Assembly (NCBI GenBank): GCA_040255445.1
Contig: JBDZUZ010000147.1
Location: 1 to 9,527, forward strand
Length of the DNA: 9,527 bases
From: JBDZUZ01 sp040255445
GTDB lineage: Bacteria > Planctomycetota > Phycisphaerae > Phycisphaerales > UBA1924
Direction of reading: 5' to 3'
Part shown: piece by piece, positions 1 through 6,895 of the stretch
Layout: every line of letters begins with the position of its first letter
Numbering within the stretch: the stretch's first letter is position 1
Translations under genes and position numbers: made by a program
The notes under the pieces: generated by a model
Told to the model about the DNA's origin: nothing
Database searches by the model: none
Seen by the model: only the letters and a program-made list of their open reading frames with translations

Positions 1-1838
1 GGCCCGCCAGCCGCAGCGCCGCCCGCAGCGCCCTTCTTCGCGGCTTCCTCGTAGACGATCTTGCCCAGCTCCATGCTGGACTTCTCGAGCTCGTTCATCG
101 CTGCCTGGATCGCGGCCTTGTCCTCGCCCTTGATCGCCGTCTCGAGGTTCGACAGAGCCGATTCGACCTTGCCGCGGACCTCGCCCGAGACCTTGCCGCC
201 GTGCTCTTCCAGAGCCTTGCGAGTCTGCAGCACCGCCGCATCGGCGCGGTTCTTGAGGTCGACCAGCTCGCGCCGGGCCTTGTCCTCTTCCGCGTGCGCC
301 TCCGCATCGCGTTTCATCTTGTCGATCTCGTCCTTGGAAAGACCGCCGCTGTTGGTGATCTTGATGTCCGCCTTCTTGCCGGTGGCCTTGTCCGTCGCGG
401 TGACGGTCAGGATGCCGTTGGCGTCGAGGGCGAACTCGACCTCGATCTGCGGCATGCCGCGCGGGGCCGGGGCGATGCCCGAGAGCTCGAACTGACCCAG
501 CGTCCGGTTGTCCTTGGCGAAATCGCGCTCGCCCTGCAGGACATGGATCGTCACGCTCGTCTGGCTGTCCGCCGCGGTCGAGAAGACCTCCTTCTTGCTG
601 GTCGGGATCGTGGTGTTCTTCTCGATCAGCTTGGTCATCACGCCGCCGAGCGTCTCGACACCCAGCGAGAGCGGGGTGACATCGAGCAGCAGGATGTTCT
701 TGACATCGCCCTGCAGCACGCCGCCCTGGATCGCCGCGCCGATCGCCACGACCTCGTCCGGGTTGACGCTGCGGTTGGGCTCCTTGCCGAAGATCTCCTT
801 GGCGATCTGCTGCACGCGAGGGATACGCGTCGAGCCGCCCACCAGCACGATCTCGTCGATCTTGCTCGCGTCCAGCTTGGCGTCCTTGAGCGCCTGCAGG
901 CACGGGGCCTTGAGCCGCTCAAAGAGATCATTCGTGATCGACTCGAACTTGCTGCGGGTGATACTCACCTGCAGGTGCTTGGGGCCGCTCTGATCGGCCG
1001 TGATGAACGGCAGGTTGACGGTCGTCTCCTGCATCGTCGAGAGTTCGATCTTGGCCTTCTCCGCGGCTTCCTTGAGCCGCTGGAGCGCCATCGCGTCCTT
1101 GCGGACGTCGATCCCCTCCTTCTTGCGGAACTCCTCGGCGATGAAGTCGATCAGCTTCTGATCCCAGTCATCGCCGCCCAGGTGGCCGTCGCCGTTGGTC
1201 GAAATCACCTCGAAGACGCCGTCGCCGACATCAAGGATGGAGATGTCGAACGTACCACCGCCCAGATCGAAGACCGCGATCTTCTCGTTCTTCTTCTTGT
1301 CGAGGCCGTAGGCGAGCGCCGCCGCGGTCGGCTCGTTGATGATCCGCTCGACCTTGAGGCCGGCGATCTCGCCCGCGTCCTTGGTCGCCTGCCGCTGGGC
1401 GTCGTTGAAGTAGGCCGGGACGGTGATCACCGCCCGCTCGACCTTCTCGCCCAGGTAGTCCTCGGCGGTCTTCTTGAGGTCCTGCAAAATGAACGCCGAG
1501 ATCTGCTGCGGCGTGTAGTCCTGGCTGCGGACCTTCACCTTGACGAAGTCCTCGGCGCCGCCGGTCACCTCGTAGGGCACCAGCTTTTCTTCCGACTGCA
1601 CCTCGCTGTGGCGCCGCCCCATGAACCGCTTGATCGAGTAGACCGTGTTCTTGGGGTTGGTCACCTGCTGGTGCTTGGCCGGCTGGCCGACCAGCCGCTC
1701 GCCCTTGTCAGTGAAGCCGACCACCGAGGGGGTGATCCGGCTGCCGGTCGAGTTGATCAGCACCTTGGGCTGTGAGCCTTCCATGACGGCGACGACCGAG
1801 TTGGTCGTGCCCAGGTCGATTCCGATGATTTTGGACAT
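1..1838 (-). CDS. dnaK: Molecular chaperone DnaK (Hsp70), 3' end cut by window edge
   Basis: ATP-driven cytosolic chaperone that binds exposed hydrophobic peptide segments together with DnaJ and GrpE, neither of which is in the window. The 612 whole codons visible begin MSKIIGIDLGTTNS, the Hsp70 phosphate-1 loop (residues 6-14). Also present are VPAYFNDAQRQATKDAG (about 140-156), the FDLGGGTFD phosphate-2 loop (190-198), the GGDDWD loop (221-226), the LVGGSTRIP adenosine motif and the interdomain linker with LLLDVTPLSLGVET near residues 385-395. The Gly/Ala-rich tail (KKGAAGGAAAGG) typical of DnaK C-termini has begun at the window edge, so only a few tens of residues are missing. The nucleotide-binding domain keeps the longer loop after residue 70 that Firmicutes DnaK lacks. 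The start is the ATG at 1836-1838, with GCAGGAG nine bases upstream. It is transcribed away from the kinase gene at 2115. The identification is certain. Confidence 0.98.
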   Translation of the reverse strand, partial: MSKIIGIDLGTTNSVVAVMEGSQPKVLINSTGSRITPSVVGFTDKGERLVGQPAKHQQVTNPKNTVYSIKRFMGRRHSEVQSEEKLVPYEVTGGAEDFVKVKVRSQDYTPQQISAFILQDLKKTAEDYLGEKVERAVITVPAYFNDAQRQATKDAGEIAGLKVERIINEPTAAALAYGLDKKKNEKIAVFDLGGGTFDISILDVGDGVFEVISTNGDGHLGGDDWDQKLIDFIAEEFRKKEGIDVRKDAMALQRLKEAAEKAKIELSTMQETTVNLPFITADQSGPKHLQVSITRSKFESITNDLFERLKAPCLQALKDAKLDASKIDEIVLVGGSTRIPRVQQIAKEIFGKEPNRSVNPDEVVAIGAAIQGGVLQGDVKNILLLDVTPLSLGVETLGGVMTKLIEKNTTIPTSKKEVFSTAADSQTSVTIHVLQGERDFAKDNRTLGQFELSGIAPAPRGMPQIEVEFALDANGILTVTATDKATGKKADIKITNSGGLSKDEIDKMKRDAEAHAEEDKARRELVDLKNRADAAVLQTRKALEEHGGKVSGEVRGKVESALSNLETAIKGEDKAAIQAAMNELEKSSMELGKIVYEEAAKKGAAGGAAAGG

Positions 1839-1872
1839 GCGTGAATGCTCCTGCACGCTGGGGGTTCACTGC
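1839..1872 (-). promoter_or_regulatory. Hairpin around the dnaK ribosome-binding site
   Basis: Read on the minus strand, GCGTG (1858-1854) can pair with CACGC (1843-1839), which directly precedes the ATG. This leaves the Shine-Dalgarno GGAG in a ten-base loop. A competing stem pairs GTGAA (1869-1865) with TTCAC (1845-1841), extended by GC/GC past one bulged A, again enclosing the Shine-Dalgarno sequence. Inside both, TGC and GCA can close a tetraloop AGGA. For a heat-shock gene such a leader could act as an RNA thermometer. The pairing is visible; the regulatory role is inference. Confidence 0.35.
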
Positions 1873-1935
1873 GTGGGTTGGTTCGTGTCTGGTAGGGGGT
1901 GCCCGGCGCGAAGCCGTCCACCCGTGCAATGATCA

Positions 1936-1952
1936 TGGCAAGCCGGATGCCA
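1936..1952 (-). promoter_or_regulatory. Sigma-54-like element / inverted repeat upstream of dnaK
   Basis: On the minus strand the bases TGGCATCCGGCTTGCC (1952-1937) match the sigma-54 layout TGGCAC-N5-TTGC, with the GG and GC doublets at the exact required spacing. Three flanking positions differ from consensus. The same stretch is a perfect inverted repeat TGGCA-N7-TGCCA, so it could instead be a repressor or activator operator. It lies about 100 bp upstream of the dnaK start codon. Sigma-54 control of dnaK is not usual, so the role is uncertain. Confidence 0.35.
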
Positions 1953-2056
1953 GCCGCGACCCAACCCGAAAGCCGCCACGAAAGTGGCCGTGACGGGGCG
2001 TGAGAGCGGTTCCCGCCGCGGCAGAGGTGCCGCGAGCGAACGAAGCGGGGGCAGGC

Positions 2057-2102
2057 CTGCCGAAACGGCAGCCGGCGATTTTTTGGGGCGGGCACGCCGC
2101 CC
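2057..2102 (+). promoter_or_regulatory. Two tandem hairpins with an intervening T-run in the kinase leader
   Basis: CTGCCG (2057-2062) pairs with CGGCAG (2066-2071) around an AAA loop. Six T residues follow at 2079-2084, seven bases beyond the stem. A second perfect stem, GGGCGG (2086-2091) with CCGCCC (2097-2102), abuts the ribosome-binding site AGGCGAGAG (2103-2111). The order stem, T-run, stem, ribosome-binding site, start codon resembles an attenuator-type leader, or a terminator facing into the gene. The first stem is short and its T-run is displaced, so it may be only a GC-rich coincidence. Confidence 0.3.
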
Positions 2103-2114
2103 AGGCGAGAGCAC

Positions 2115-4778
2115 ATGCCCGATCCATACCCCACGCTCCCGACGCGTGACGAACCACCAACCTCGGGCCCCGCCGATCACGCCGGCGAGATGCCCACCGT
2201 CCCGCCCCAGCCGCTGCAGACCAGAAGCGACATCGCCGACCTCAAACCCGGCGACGAGATCGGGCCCTTCACCATCATCGAGACGATCGGCGAGGGCGGG
2301 TTCGGCCTGGTCTGCCTCGCCGAGCAGCGCTACCCCGTCCGCCGCCGCGTCGCCCTCAAGCTCGTCAAGGCGGGCATGGACACCCGCGAAGTCCTCGCCC
2401 GCTTCGAGACCGAGCGCCAGGCGCTCGCGGTCATGGACCACCCCAACGTCGCCCGCGTCTTCGACGCCGGCATGACCGACCGCGGCCGCCCGTGGTTCGC
2501 GATGGAGTATGTCCCCGGCGTCCCCATCACCGAGTACTGCGACCGCCACCGGATGAGCACCGCCGAGCGGCTGCGGCTCTTCATCCCCATCTGCCGCGCT
2601 GTGCAGCACGCGCACCAGAAGGGCATCATCCACCGCGACCTCAAACCATCCAACATCCTCGTGATGATGGTCGACGGCGAGCCGGTGCCCAAAGTGATCG
2701 ACTTCGGCATCGCCAAGGCGCAGGACCTGCGCCTCGATCAACGCTCGCTGCACACCGAGGCCGGCCGCATCATCGGCACGCCCGAGTACATGAGCCCCGA
2801 GCAGGCCGGCACCACCGGCCTCGACATCGACAGCCGCACCGATGTCTATTCGCTCGGCGTTGTGCTCTACGAACTGCTCACGGGTGTGCTGCCGTTCGAA
2901 TCCGCCACGCTCCGCGCGGCCGGCATCGAAACCATCCAGCGGATGATCCGCGATGTCGATCCGCCGCGGCCGAGCACCCGCATCGGCACGGCCGCGACCG
3001 TCGCTGTCTCCAACGCGGCCCCAAACCACCCCGCCACTATCGACATCGCCCGACTCCGCCGCACCGAGCTCGGCTCCCTCAAGCGCCAGATCCGCGGCGA
3101 CCTCGACTGGATCATCATGAAGTGCCTCGAGAAGGACCGGTCCCGCCGGTACGACTCGCCCGGCAACCTTGCGATGGACATCGAGCGGCACCTGAACAAC
3201 GAGCCCGTGCTCGCCTCGCCGCCAAGCTCGCTCTACCGCGTCCGCAAGACGCTGCGCCGGCATCGGGCCGCCGCGGCGGTCGGCGCGCTCATCACGCTCG
3301 TCATCCTCGGATCGCTCGTCGCGGTCTCCATGCTCTACGTCCGCGCCGAGGAACAGCGCGAACTCGCCACGACCGAGGCCGCCAAGGCCAACGCGGGCCT
3401 CGCCTTCCTCGAGGACATGTTCAACTCGATCGACCCCGCCCGCGCCCGCGGCCGGGAGATCAGCGTCAAAGAAGTCCTCGACGACGCCGCTGCGAAGGCC
3501 GATCAGCTCGGCAACCCCGCCGCGGCGCAGCAAACCCCGCCCGAGGTCGAGGCCTTCGTACGGCATGTCCTCGCCGTCGCGTATCAGCGGCTGGGCCGCT
3601 ACGACGAGTCACGCCGGCAGCTCGAGCGATCACTCGAACTCCGCCGCACTGCACTCGGCGACCGCGCGGAACCCACGCTCGAAGCCCTCTCCAACCTCGG
3701 CGCGGTGCACATCTCGCTGGGCAACGTCGATGAGGCCGAGAAGGCGCTCACCGAAGCCCTCGCCGGCCGCACGGCCGTGCTCGGGCCCACGCATGTCGAC
3801 ACGCTCGCCACTAAGAGCCACCTCTCCCTCGTGCTGCAGGATCAGGAGAAGCACGATGAAGCGCTCGAGCTGATGCGCGAGATCGCAACCGACCAGGCCC
3901 GCACTCTCGGCCCCGATGACCGCTACACCCTCGAGACCCGGACCAGCATCGCGGACATCCTGCACAACGCGCTGGGCGACTTCCCGTCCGCGGAAACCGA
4001 GGCCCGCGCGGTGATCGACCTCGCGCAGAAGCGCTACGGCCCCGATGACCCGCTCGTGCTGCAGGGCAAGAGCATACTCGGCTCGATCCTCCGCGACACC
4101 GGCAAAGTCGCCGAGTCCGTCGCGCTCCTGGAAGAGATCGTCGCCGCGAAGAAACGCGTCTACGGCGAGGACCACTCGGAGACACTGACCACGCAGAACG
4201 CCCTCGCCATGGGCCTGCGACCCCTGGGTCGGAACGAAGAGGCCGAGCAGCTCACGCGGCACGTCTACGAGAAGGCCCTGCAGCTCTACGGCCCCGAACA
4301 CCCGACGACGATGATCTACCAGAACAACTACGCGCAGCTGCTCCACCAGATGAAACGGCTCGATGAGGCCGGCGCGATGTACGAGGATGTCCTCGCCAAG
4401 CGCAAGCGCATCTCCGGCGAACAGGCCCTCGACACCCTCATCGCGTACAACAACCTCGGCCTCATGTACGCCGACCTGGGCGAATACGAGCGGGCCCTGC
4501 CCTATCTGGAAACCACGCTCAAAGGCCTCGAAGCCACGCTCCCCGCGAACCACTGGATGATCGGCGCTTCCAGCTGCTTCGTCGCCGAATCCCTCGGCGG
4601 CGTCGGCCGCTCCGAAGAAGCCCTCGCGAAGTTCACCGCCGGCTACGACATCCTCACCCAAACCCTCGGCCCCGACCACACCCGCACCAAAACCGCCGCC
4701 GAGAACGCCATGAAACTCTGCGAGACACTCAACCGCCCCGAAGAAGCCGCCCTCTGGAAACAACGCGCCGGCCAGTAA
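2115..4778 (+). CDS. Membrane-anchored Ser/Thr protein kinase with C-terminal TPR array
   Basis: This is an 887-residue receptor-like Hanks-type kinase. After a proline-rich N-terminus, the kinase domain (about 50-365) shows the glycine loop GEGGFG (59-64), catalytic lysine in VALK (K82), HRDLKPSN (173-180, D175 catalytic), DFG (196-198), the GTPEYMSPEQ activation-segment end (221-230) and DVYSLGVVLYELLTG (243-257). All catalytic residues are present, so it should be active. A hydrophobic helix at about 386-408 follows a basic stretch (RKTLRRHR), which suggests a cytoplasmic kinase and an exported C-terminus. From about 478 to the end run roughly ten TPR-like units of about 42 residues (kinesin-light-chain/TPR_12 style), many with a G-P-x-H/D turn. 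TPRs bind partner proteins, so this part is probably the sensor. The ATG start has AGGCGAGAG nine bases upstream. Substrates cannot be read from the sequence. Confidence 0.95.
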   Translation: MPDPYPTLPTRDEPPTSGPADHAGEMPTVPPQPLQTRSDIADLKPGDEIGPFTIIETIGEGGFGLVCLAEQRYPVRRRVALKLVKAGMDTREVLARFETERQALAVMDHPNVARVFDAGMTDRGRPWFAMEYVPGVPITEYCDRHRMSTAERLRLFIPICRAVQHAHQKGIIHRDLKPSNILVMMVDGEPVPKVIDFGIAKAQDLRLDQRSLHTEAGRIIGTPEYMSPEQAGTTGLDIDSRTDVYSLGVVLYELLTGVLPFESATLRAAGIETIQRMIRDVDPPRPSTRIGTAATVAVSNAAPNHPATIDIARLRRTELGSLKRQIRGDLDWIIMKCLEKDRSRRYDSPGNLAMDIERHLNNEPVLASPPSSLYRVRKTLRRHRAAAAVGALITLVILGSLVAVSMLYVRAEEQRELATTEAAKANAGLAFLEDMFNSIDPARARGREISVKEVLDDAAAKADQLGNPAAAQQTPPEVEAFVRHVLAVAYQRLGRYDESRRQLERSLELRRTALGDRAEPTLEALSNLGAVHISLGNVDEAEKALTEALAGRTAVLGPTHVDTLATKSHLSLVLQDQEKHDEALELMREIATDQARTLGPDDRYTLETRTSIADILHNALGDFPSAETEARAVIDLAQKRYGPDDPLVLQGKSILGSILRDTGKVAESVALLEEIVAAKKRVYGEDHSETLTTQNALAMGLRPLGRNEEAEQLTRHVYEKALQLYGPEHPTTMIYQNNYAQLLHQMKRLDEAGAMYEDVLAKRKRISGEQALDTLIAYNNLGLMYADLGEYERALPYLETTLKGLEATLPANHWMIGASSCFVAESLGGVGRSEEALAKFTAGYDILTQTLGPDHTRTKTAAENAMKLCETLNRPEEAALWKQRAGQ

Positions 4779-4788
4779 GCGACCTGTG

Positions 4789-4824
4789 CCTCAACTTTCC
4801 CGCCCCCAAGCGGGACAGTTGAGG
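4789..4824 (+). terminator. Stem-loop after the kinase gene, probable terminator
   Basis: CCTCAACT (4789-4796) pairs with AGTTGAGG (4817-4824), and CCCGC (4799-4803) pairs with GCGGG (4810-4814) around the loop CCCCAA. One T-A pair joins the two stems past a single T/C mismatch, giving fourteen pairs in all. It starts ten bases after the kinase stop codon. No T-run follows on the plus strand, so it is not a textbook intrinsic terminator, but position and stability favour transcription end or 3'-end protection. Confidence 0.6.
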
Positions 4825-4850
4825 ATTCCGCGCACCTCGCGCAGACCGTG

Positions 4851-4892
4851 CCACGGCTCCGAGCCGAGGCTCTGCGAGGCGAGCAGCCGTGG
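4851..4892. repeat. Inverted repeat, candidate REP-like palindrome
   Basis: CCACGGCT (4851-4858) and AGCCGTGG (4885-4892) are perfect 8-bp arms. Between them lie smaller complementary segments (GAGC/GCTC at 4861-4872). It sits in the 171-bp gap between the kinase and the zinc-ribbon gene, after the terminator-like stem and before the next promoter. The words CGAGCC and CCACGGC recur, on the opposite strand, in the small palindrome at 6408-6424, which hints at a dispersed genomic element. Two copies in one window do not prove this. Confidence 0.4.
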
Positions 4893-4929
4893 TTGGGCGC
4901 ACGAACCCGCACGCGTCGCAATCTCGCTG

Positions 4930-4938
4930 TGGTACCCT
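4930..4938 (+). promoter_or_regulatory. Extended -10 promoter element for the zinc-ribbon gene
   Basis: TGGTACCCT reads as an extended -10 box (TGN followed by TACCCT, a two-mismatch match to TATAAT). No -35 hexamer is recognisable at the correct distance. Transcription would start near 4945, leaving only about five bases before the ATG at 4950. No Shine-Dalgarno sequence precedes that ATG, which fits a nearly leaderless transcript. Confidence 0.4.
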
Positions 4939-4949
4939 GCCTCTCGCCC

Positions 4950-6386
4950 ATGGCCACCACCCTCGCCATCGCGCTCAGCCTCCTCGGCCTCGCCCTCCTC
5001 ATCTTCGGTATCCGCGGCCGCCGCGCCGGCACAGCCCCCCACTGCCGCGCCTGCAACTTCGATGTCACCGGCGTCTCCACCACCTGCCCCGAGTGCGGCC
5101 GCGACCTGACGAAACCCCGCGCCACCACCCGCGGCGCACGCCGCCGCCGCCCGATCGTCGCAACGACGGGCGCATTGCTCCTGACCGCTGCGATCGCCTC
5201 GGCCCTCGTCGCCGCGTCGGGCATTGACCTGAATCCGCACAAGCCCACCTGGTGGCTCGCACGGTTCGACTCACGCCGCCTCCCCGGCCCCGAACTCGAC
5301 GCGGCGATGACCGAACTCCTCGCTCGAATCAACGCAGGCACGGCTTCGAAGGACTCCGTTCGCCCCGCGATCAGCGCTGTACTCGACCGCCAGGCAGACC
5401 ACACGCTCCTCTGGAGCCCACTTCTCGGCGATGTCTTCGAAGCCGCATGGGCCGCGGGCTTTGTCGACGAGCCAGAACGCTTACGCTATCTGCATCAGTC
5501 CCTGACGCTCGAACTCTGGGTACTCGATCCGCACACCGCCGGTGAGATTCACATAGGACTCGGCTCCAGCCACAACCGCTACGCAAACAACCCCGACCCC
5601 GCCATCACCGCGCCGATCCAGATCCTGCCCGTCGCCGCGGAGATCATCGACAGCTCGGGCGCCGCGATGCCCACACTTCCGCAGCGCTGGGGCCTCGTGG
5701 AAAGCGGGGTTCGGGACCACGGCTCGAAGGTCAGCGGCGGAGCGCTCGCCCAAGCCCTCCCGCCCGGCGAGTACACGATCCGCACGACATGGACCGTCCG
5801 CATCGATCCAGGGATCGACAACACGATGTACGGCGCCGGCGGCTGGTCAACGGTCTTCAACATCGACCTTCCGCCCGACCGCGATCCCAACGCCGCTTTC
5901 ATTGAATGGGAGGAGACACTCACCGGCACCGCGACCGTGCTCGCCGAGGACATCAAGGCCTTTGAACTCGTCACCGATGAGACAATGGCCGCCACAATCC
6001 GCGCCGCGATCGGAACAGAGCGGCTGAGGCTCCAACGACGCGGCGGCGACCAGATCTGGATCGGCGGAACGCTCCAGATCAACTTCGACGACCTGCCCGT
6101 CGCACTCGACCACTACCTCGTCGTCCGCCAGGGCGAACGCGAGTGGAAGCTCAACAAGTCACAACGCGTTACCGGCGGAAAGCGGCCGTGGACGTACCAC
6201 GCGAATCCCCAGTACCCGGGCTTCCACATCGGCGTAAGCGAGATCGACCCGATGCAACCGTTCGATCTCCTCCTGCGGGCCGACCCGAAAGTCGCGATGT
6301 GGGCCCACGCATTCCGCCGCACCGGCGCCCCGGTCCCGATCTTCGCCGGCGATGTACCGCTGGCAGAAGGGGTTCTCGCGGAGTGA
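4950..6386 (+). CDS. Membrane-anchored zinc-ribbon protein of unknown function
   Basis: This 478-residue protein has an N-terminal hydrophobic helix (about 4-22), a four-cysteine zinc ribbon (CRAC at 32-35 and CPEC at 46-49), an Arg-rich stretch (61-67) and a second hydrophobic helix (about 69-89). A long soluble region follows with no motif I can name. It contains beta-rich segments such as LPPGEYTIRTTWTV that suggest Ig-like or carbohydrate-binding-type sheets. The two helices and the basic stretch predict a short cytoplasmic zinc-ribbon loop and an exported C-terminal domain. Small membrane proteins with a C-x2-C...CPECG ribbon are common and multi-copy in planctomycetes; their role is not established. 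The open frame extends upstream to 4848, but only the ATG at 4950 directly precedes the hydrophobic helix, and the upstream region carries an inverted repeat. The end lies 18 bp from the convergent PIN gene. Confidence 0.8.
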   Translation: MATTLAIALSLLGLALLIFGIRGRRAGTAPHCRACNFDVTGVSTTCPECGRDLTKPRATTRGARRRRPIVATTGALLLTAAIASALVAASGIDLNPHKPTWWLARFDSRRLPGPELDAAMTELLARINAGTASKDSVRPAISAVLDRQADHTLLWSPLLGDVFEAAWAAGFVDEPERLRYLHQSLTLELWVLDPHTAGEIHIGLGSSHNRYANNPDPAITAPIQILPVAAEIIDSSGAAMPTLPQRWGLVESGVRDHGSKVSGGALAQALPPGEYTIRTTWTVRIDPGIDNTMYGAGGWSTVFNIDLPPDRDPNAAFIEWEETLTGTATVLAEDIKAFELVTDETMAATIRAAIGTERLRLQRRGGDQIWIGGTLQINFDDLPVALDHYLVVRQGEREWKLNKSQRVTGGKRPWTYHANPQYPGFHIGVSEIDPMQPFDLLLRADPKVAMWAHAFRRTGAPVPIFAGDVPLAEGVLAE

Positions 6387-6395
6387 AACTGTACC

Positions 6396-6424
6396 GACCT
6401 CAGGTCACGAGCCGCCGTGGCTCG
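6396..6424. terminator. Two small palindromes at the convergent gene junction
   Basis: GACCT-C-AGGTC (6396-6406) lies in the short gap after the zinc-ribbon stop codon. CGAGCC-GCCGT-GGCTCG (6408-6424) covers the last codons of the PIN gene, with a six-base perfect stem and a five-base loop. A junction between converging genes is where a bidirectional terminator would be expected. Neither stem is followed by a T-run, and the second lies in coding sequence, so this is tentative. Confidence 0.3.
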
Positions 6425-6875
6425 GATCAATCCAGGCCAGATCGATCGCAGGCGCGCCCGCCGTGTAGAGCGCTGACCGCCGATCGAGGTGCTCAAAATC
6501 ACGATCGGTGGTAAGAAGCGTGGCGCCCGTCACCTTCGCCGTGGCGGCGATCCAGACATCGTTCTTCCCCATCCTCCGTCCCGCCACGCGGCTCGCGTGA
6601 TCGATCTCGCCGTACGCCTCGAGAATCTCGGGCGCGTTGATGTCCTCGACCACGAGATTGTCAAGCAGCCCGGTCACTTCAGTGATCTTCTTGGATCCCC
6701 AGGCGAACTGCCGAGCGAGTGAATTGATCTCGCCGATGCTCACCACGCTCACGAGCGGCCGAAACCTCGCGTCGCGCGGGCGATAGTCAGCATCGATTTG
6801 CCGTCCAAGCGTCCCCGCCCGGATCAGCGCGACGAGCACGTTCGTGTCCAGAAGATACAGACGATGATCGGACAT
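6405..6875 (-). CDS. PIN-domain ribonuclease, VapC-like toxin candidate
   Basis: This 156-residue protein shows the four conserved acidic positions of a PIN nuclease: D10 in LLDTNVL, E49 in VVSIGEIN, D106 in KNDVWIAA and D124 in LLTTDRDF. PIN-domain proteins of this size are typically Mg2+-dependent RNases and usually the toxin of a VapBC module; here the full active site is kept. I chose the ATG at 6873-6875, which has GGTGAG nine bases upstream and puts the catalytic aspartate at the usual position. A TTG at 6899, eight codons earlier, would overlap the stop codon of the upstream gene by three bases. It is the second gene of a minus-strand pair. No short VapB-type DNA-binding antitoxin gene lies next to it. 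RNA target unknown. Confidence 0.85.
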   Translation of the reverse strand: MSDHRLYLLDTNVLVALIRAGTLGRQIDADYRPRDARFRPLVSVVSIGEINSLARQFAWGSKKITEVTGLLDNLVVEDINAPEILEAYGEIDHASRVAGRRMGKNDVWIAATAKVTGATLLTTDRDFEHLDRRSALYTAGAPAIDLAWIDPSHGGS

Positions 6876-6895
6876 ACGTGCAGTCTCACCCTCAA

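Larger units (their letters stand above)
1839..2114. promoter_or_regulatory. Divergent dnaK / kinase control region
   Basis: This 276-bp gene-free stretch must hold the promoters of both flanking divergent genes. It contains the dnaK ribosome-binding site inside a potential hairpin (1839-1872), a 17-bp palindrome with sigma-54-like spacing (1936-1952), and two hairpins separated by a run of six T just before the kinase start (2057-2102). I found no convincing pair of sigma-70 hexamers in either direction and no CIRCE element (the HrcA operator found before many dnaK and groE genes). Reading frames that cross this region look like shadows. Confidence 0.7.

Noticed and set aside
201..1775. A 524-residue open frame on the plus strand antisense to dnaK
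   Set aside because: Long antisense frames are common opposite high-GC dnaK genes. The product is a Leu/Arg/Asp-rich low-complexity sequence with no recognisable motif, while the minus-strand frame is unmistakable DnaK.
2007..2030. A GGAAC...CGTC pair on the minus strand resembling an ECF sigma promoter
   Set aside because: The spacing is about 13 bases, shorter than the usual 16-17, and it lies more than 150 bp from dnaK.
1839..2114. CIRCE operator (HrcA site) expected before dnaK
   Set aside because: I looked for TTAGCACTC-N9-GAGTGCTAA and close variants on both strands and saw none.
1866..3566. A 566-residue minus-strand open frame across the kinase 5' half
   Set aside because: It is the complement of the kinase coding frame, rich in Gly/Ala/Asp/Val repeats, and has no motif. 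The plus-strand kinase has every catalytic signature.
3630..4763. A 377-residue minus-strand open frame opposite the TPR array
   Set aside because: Shadow of the TPR coding sequence; its pseudo-repeats mirror the 42-residue TPR periodicity.
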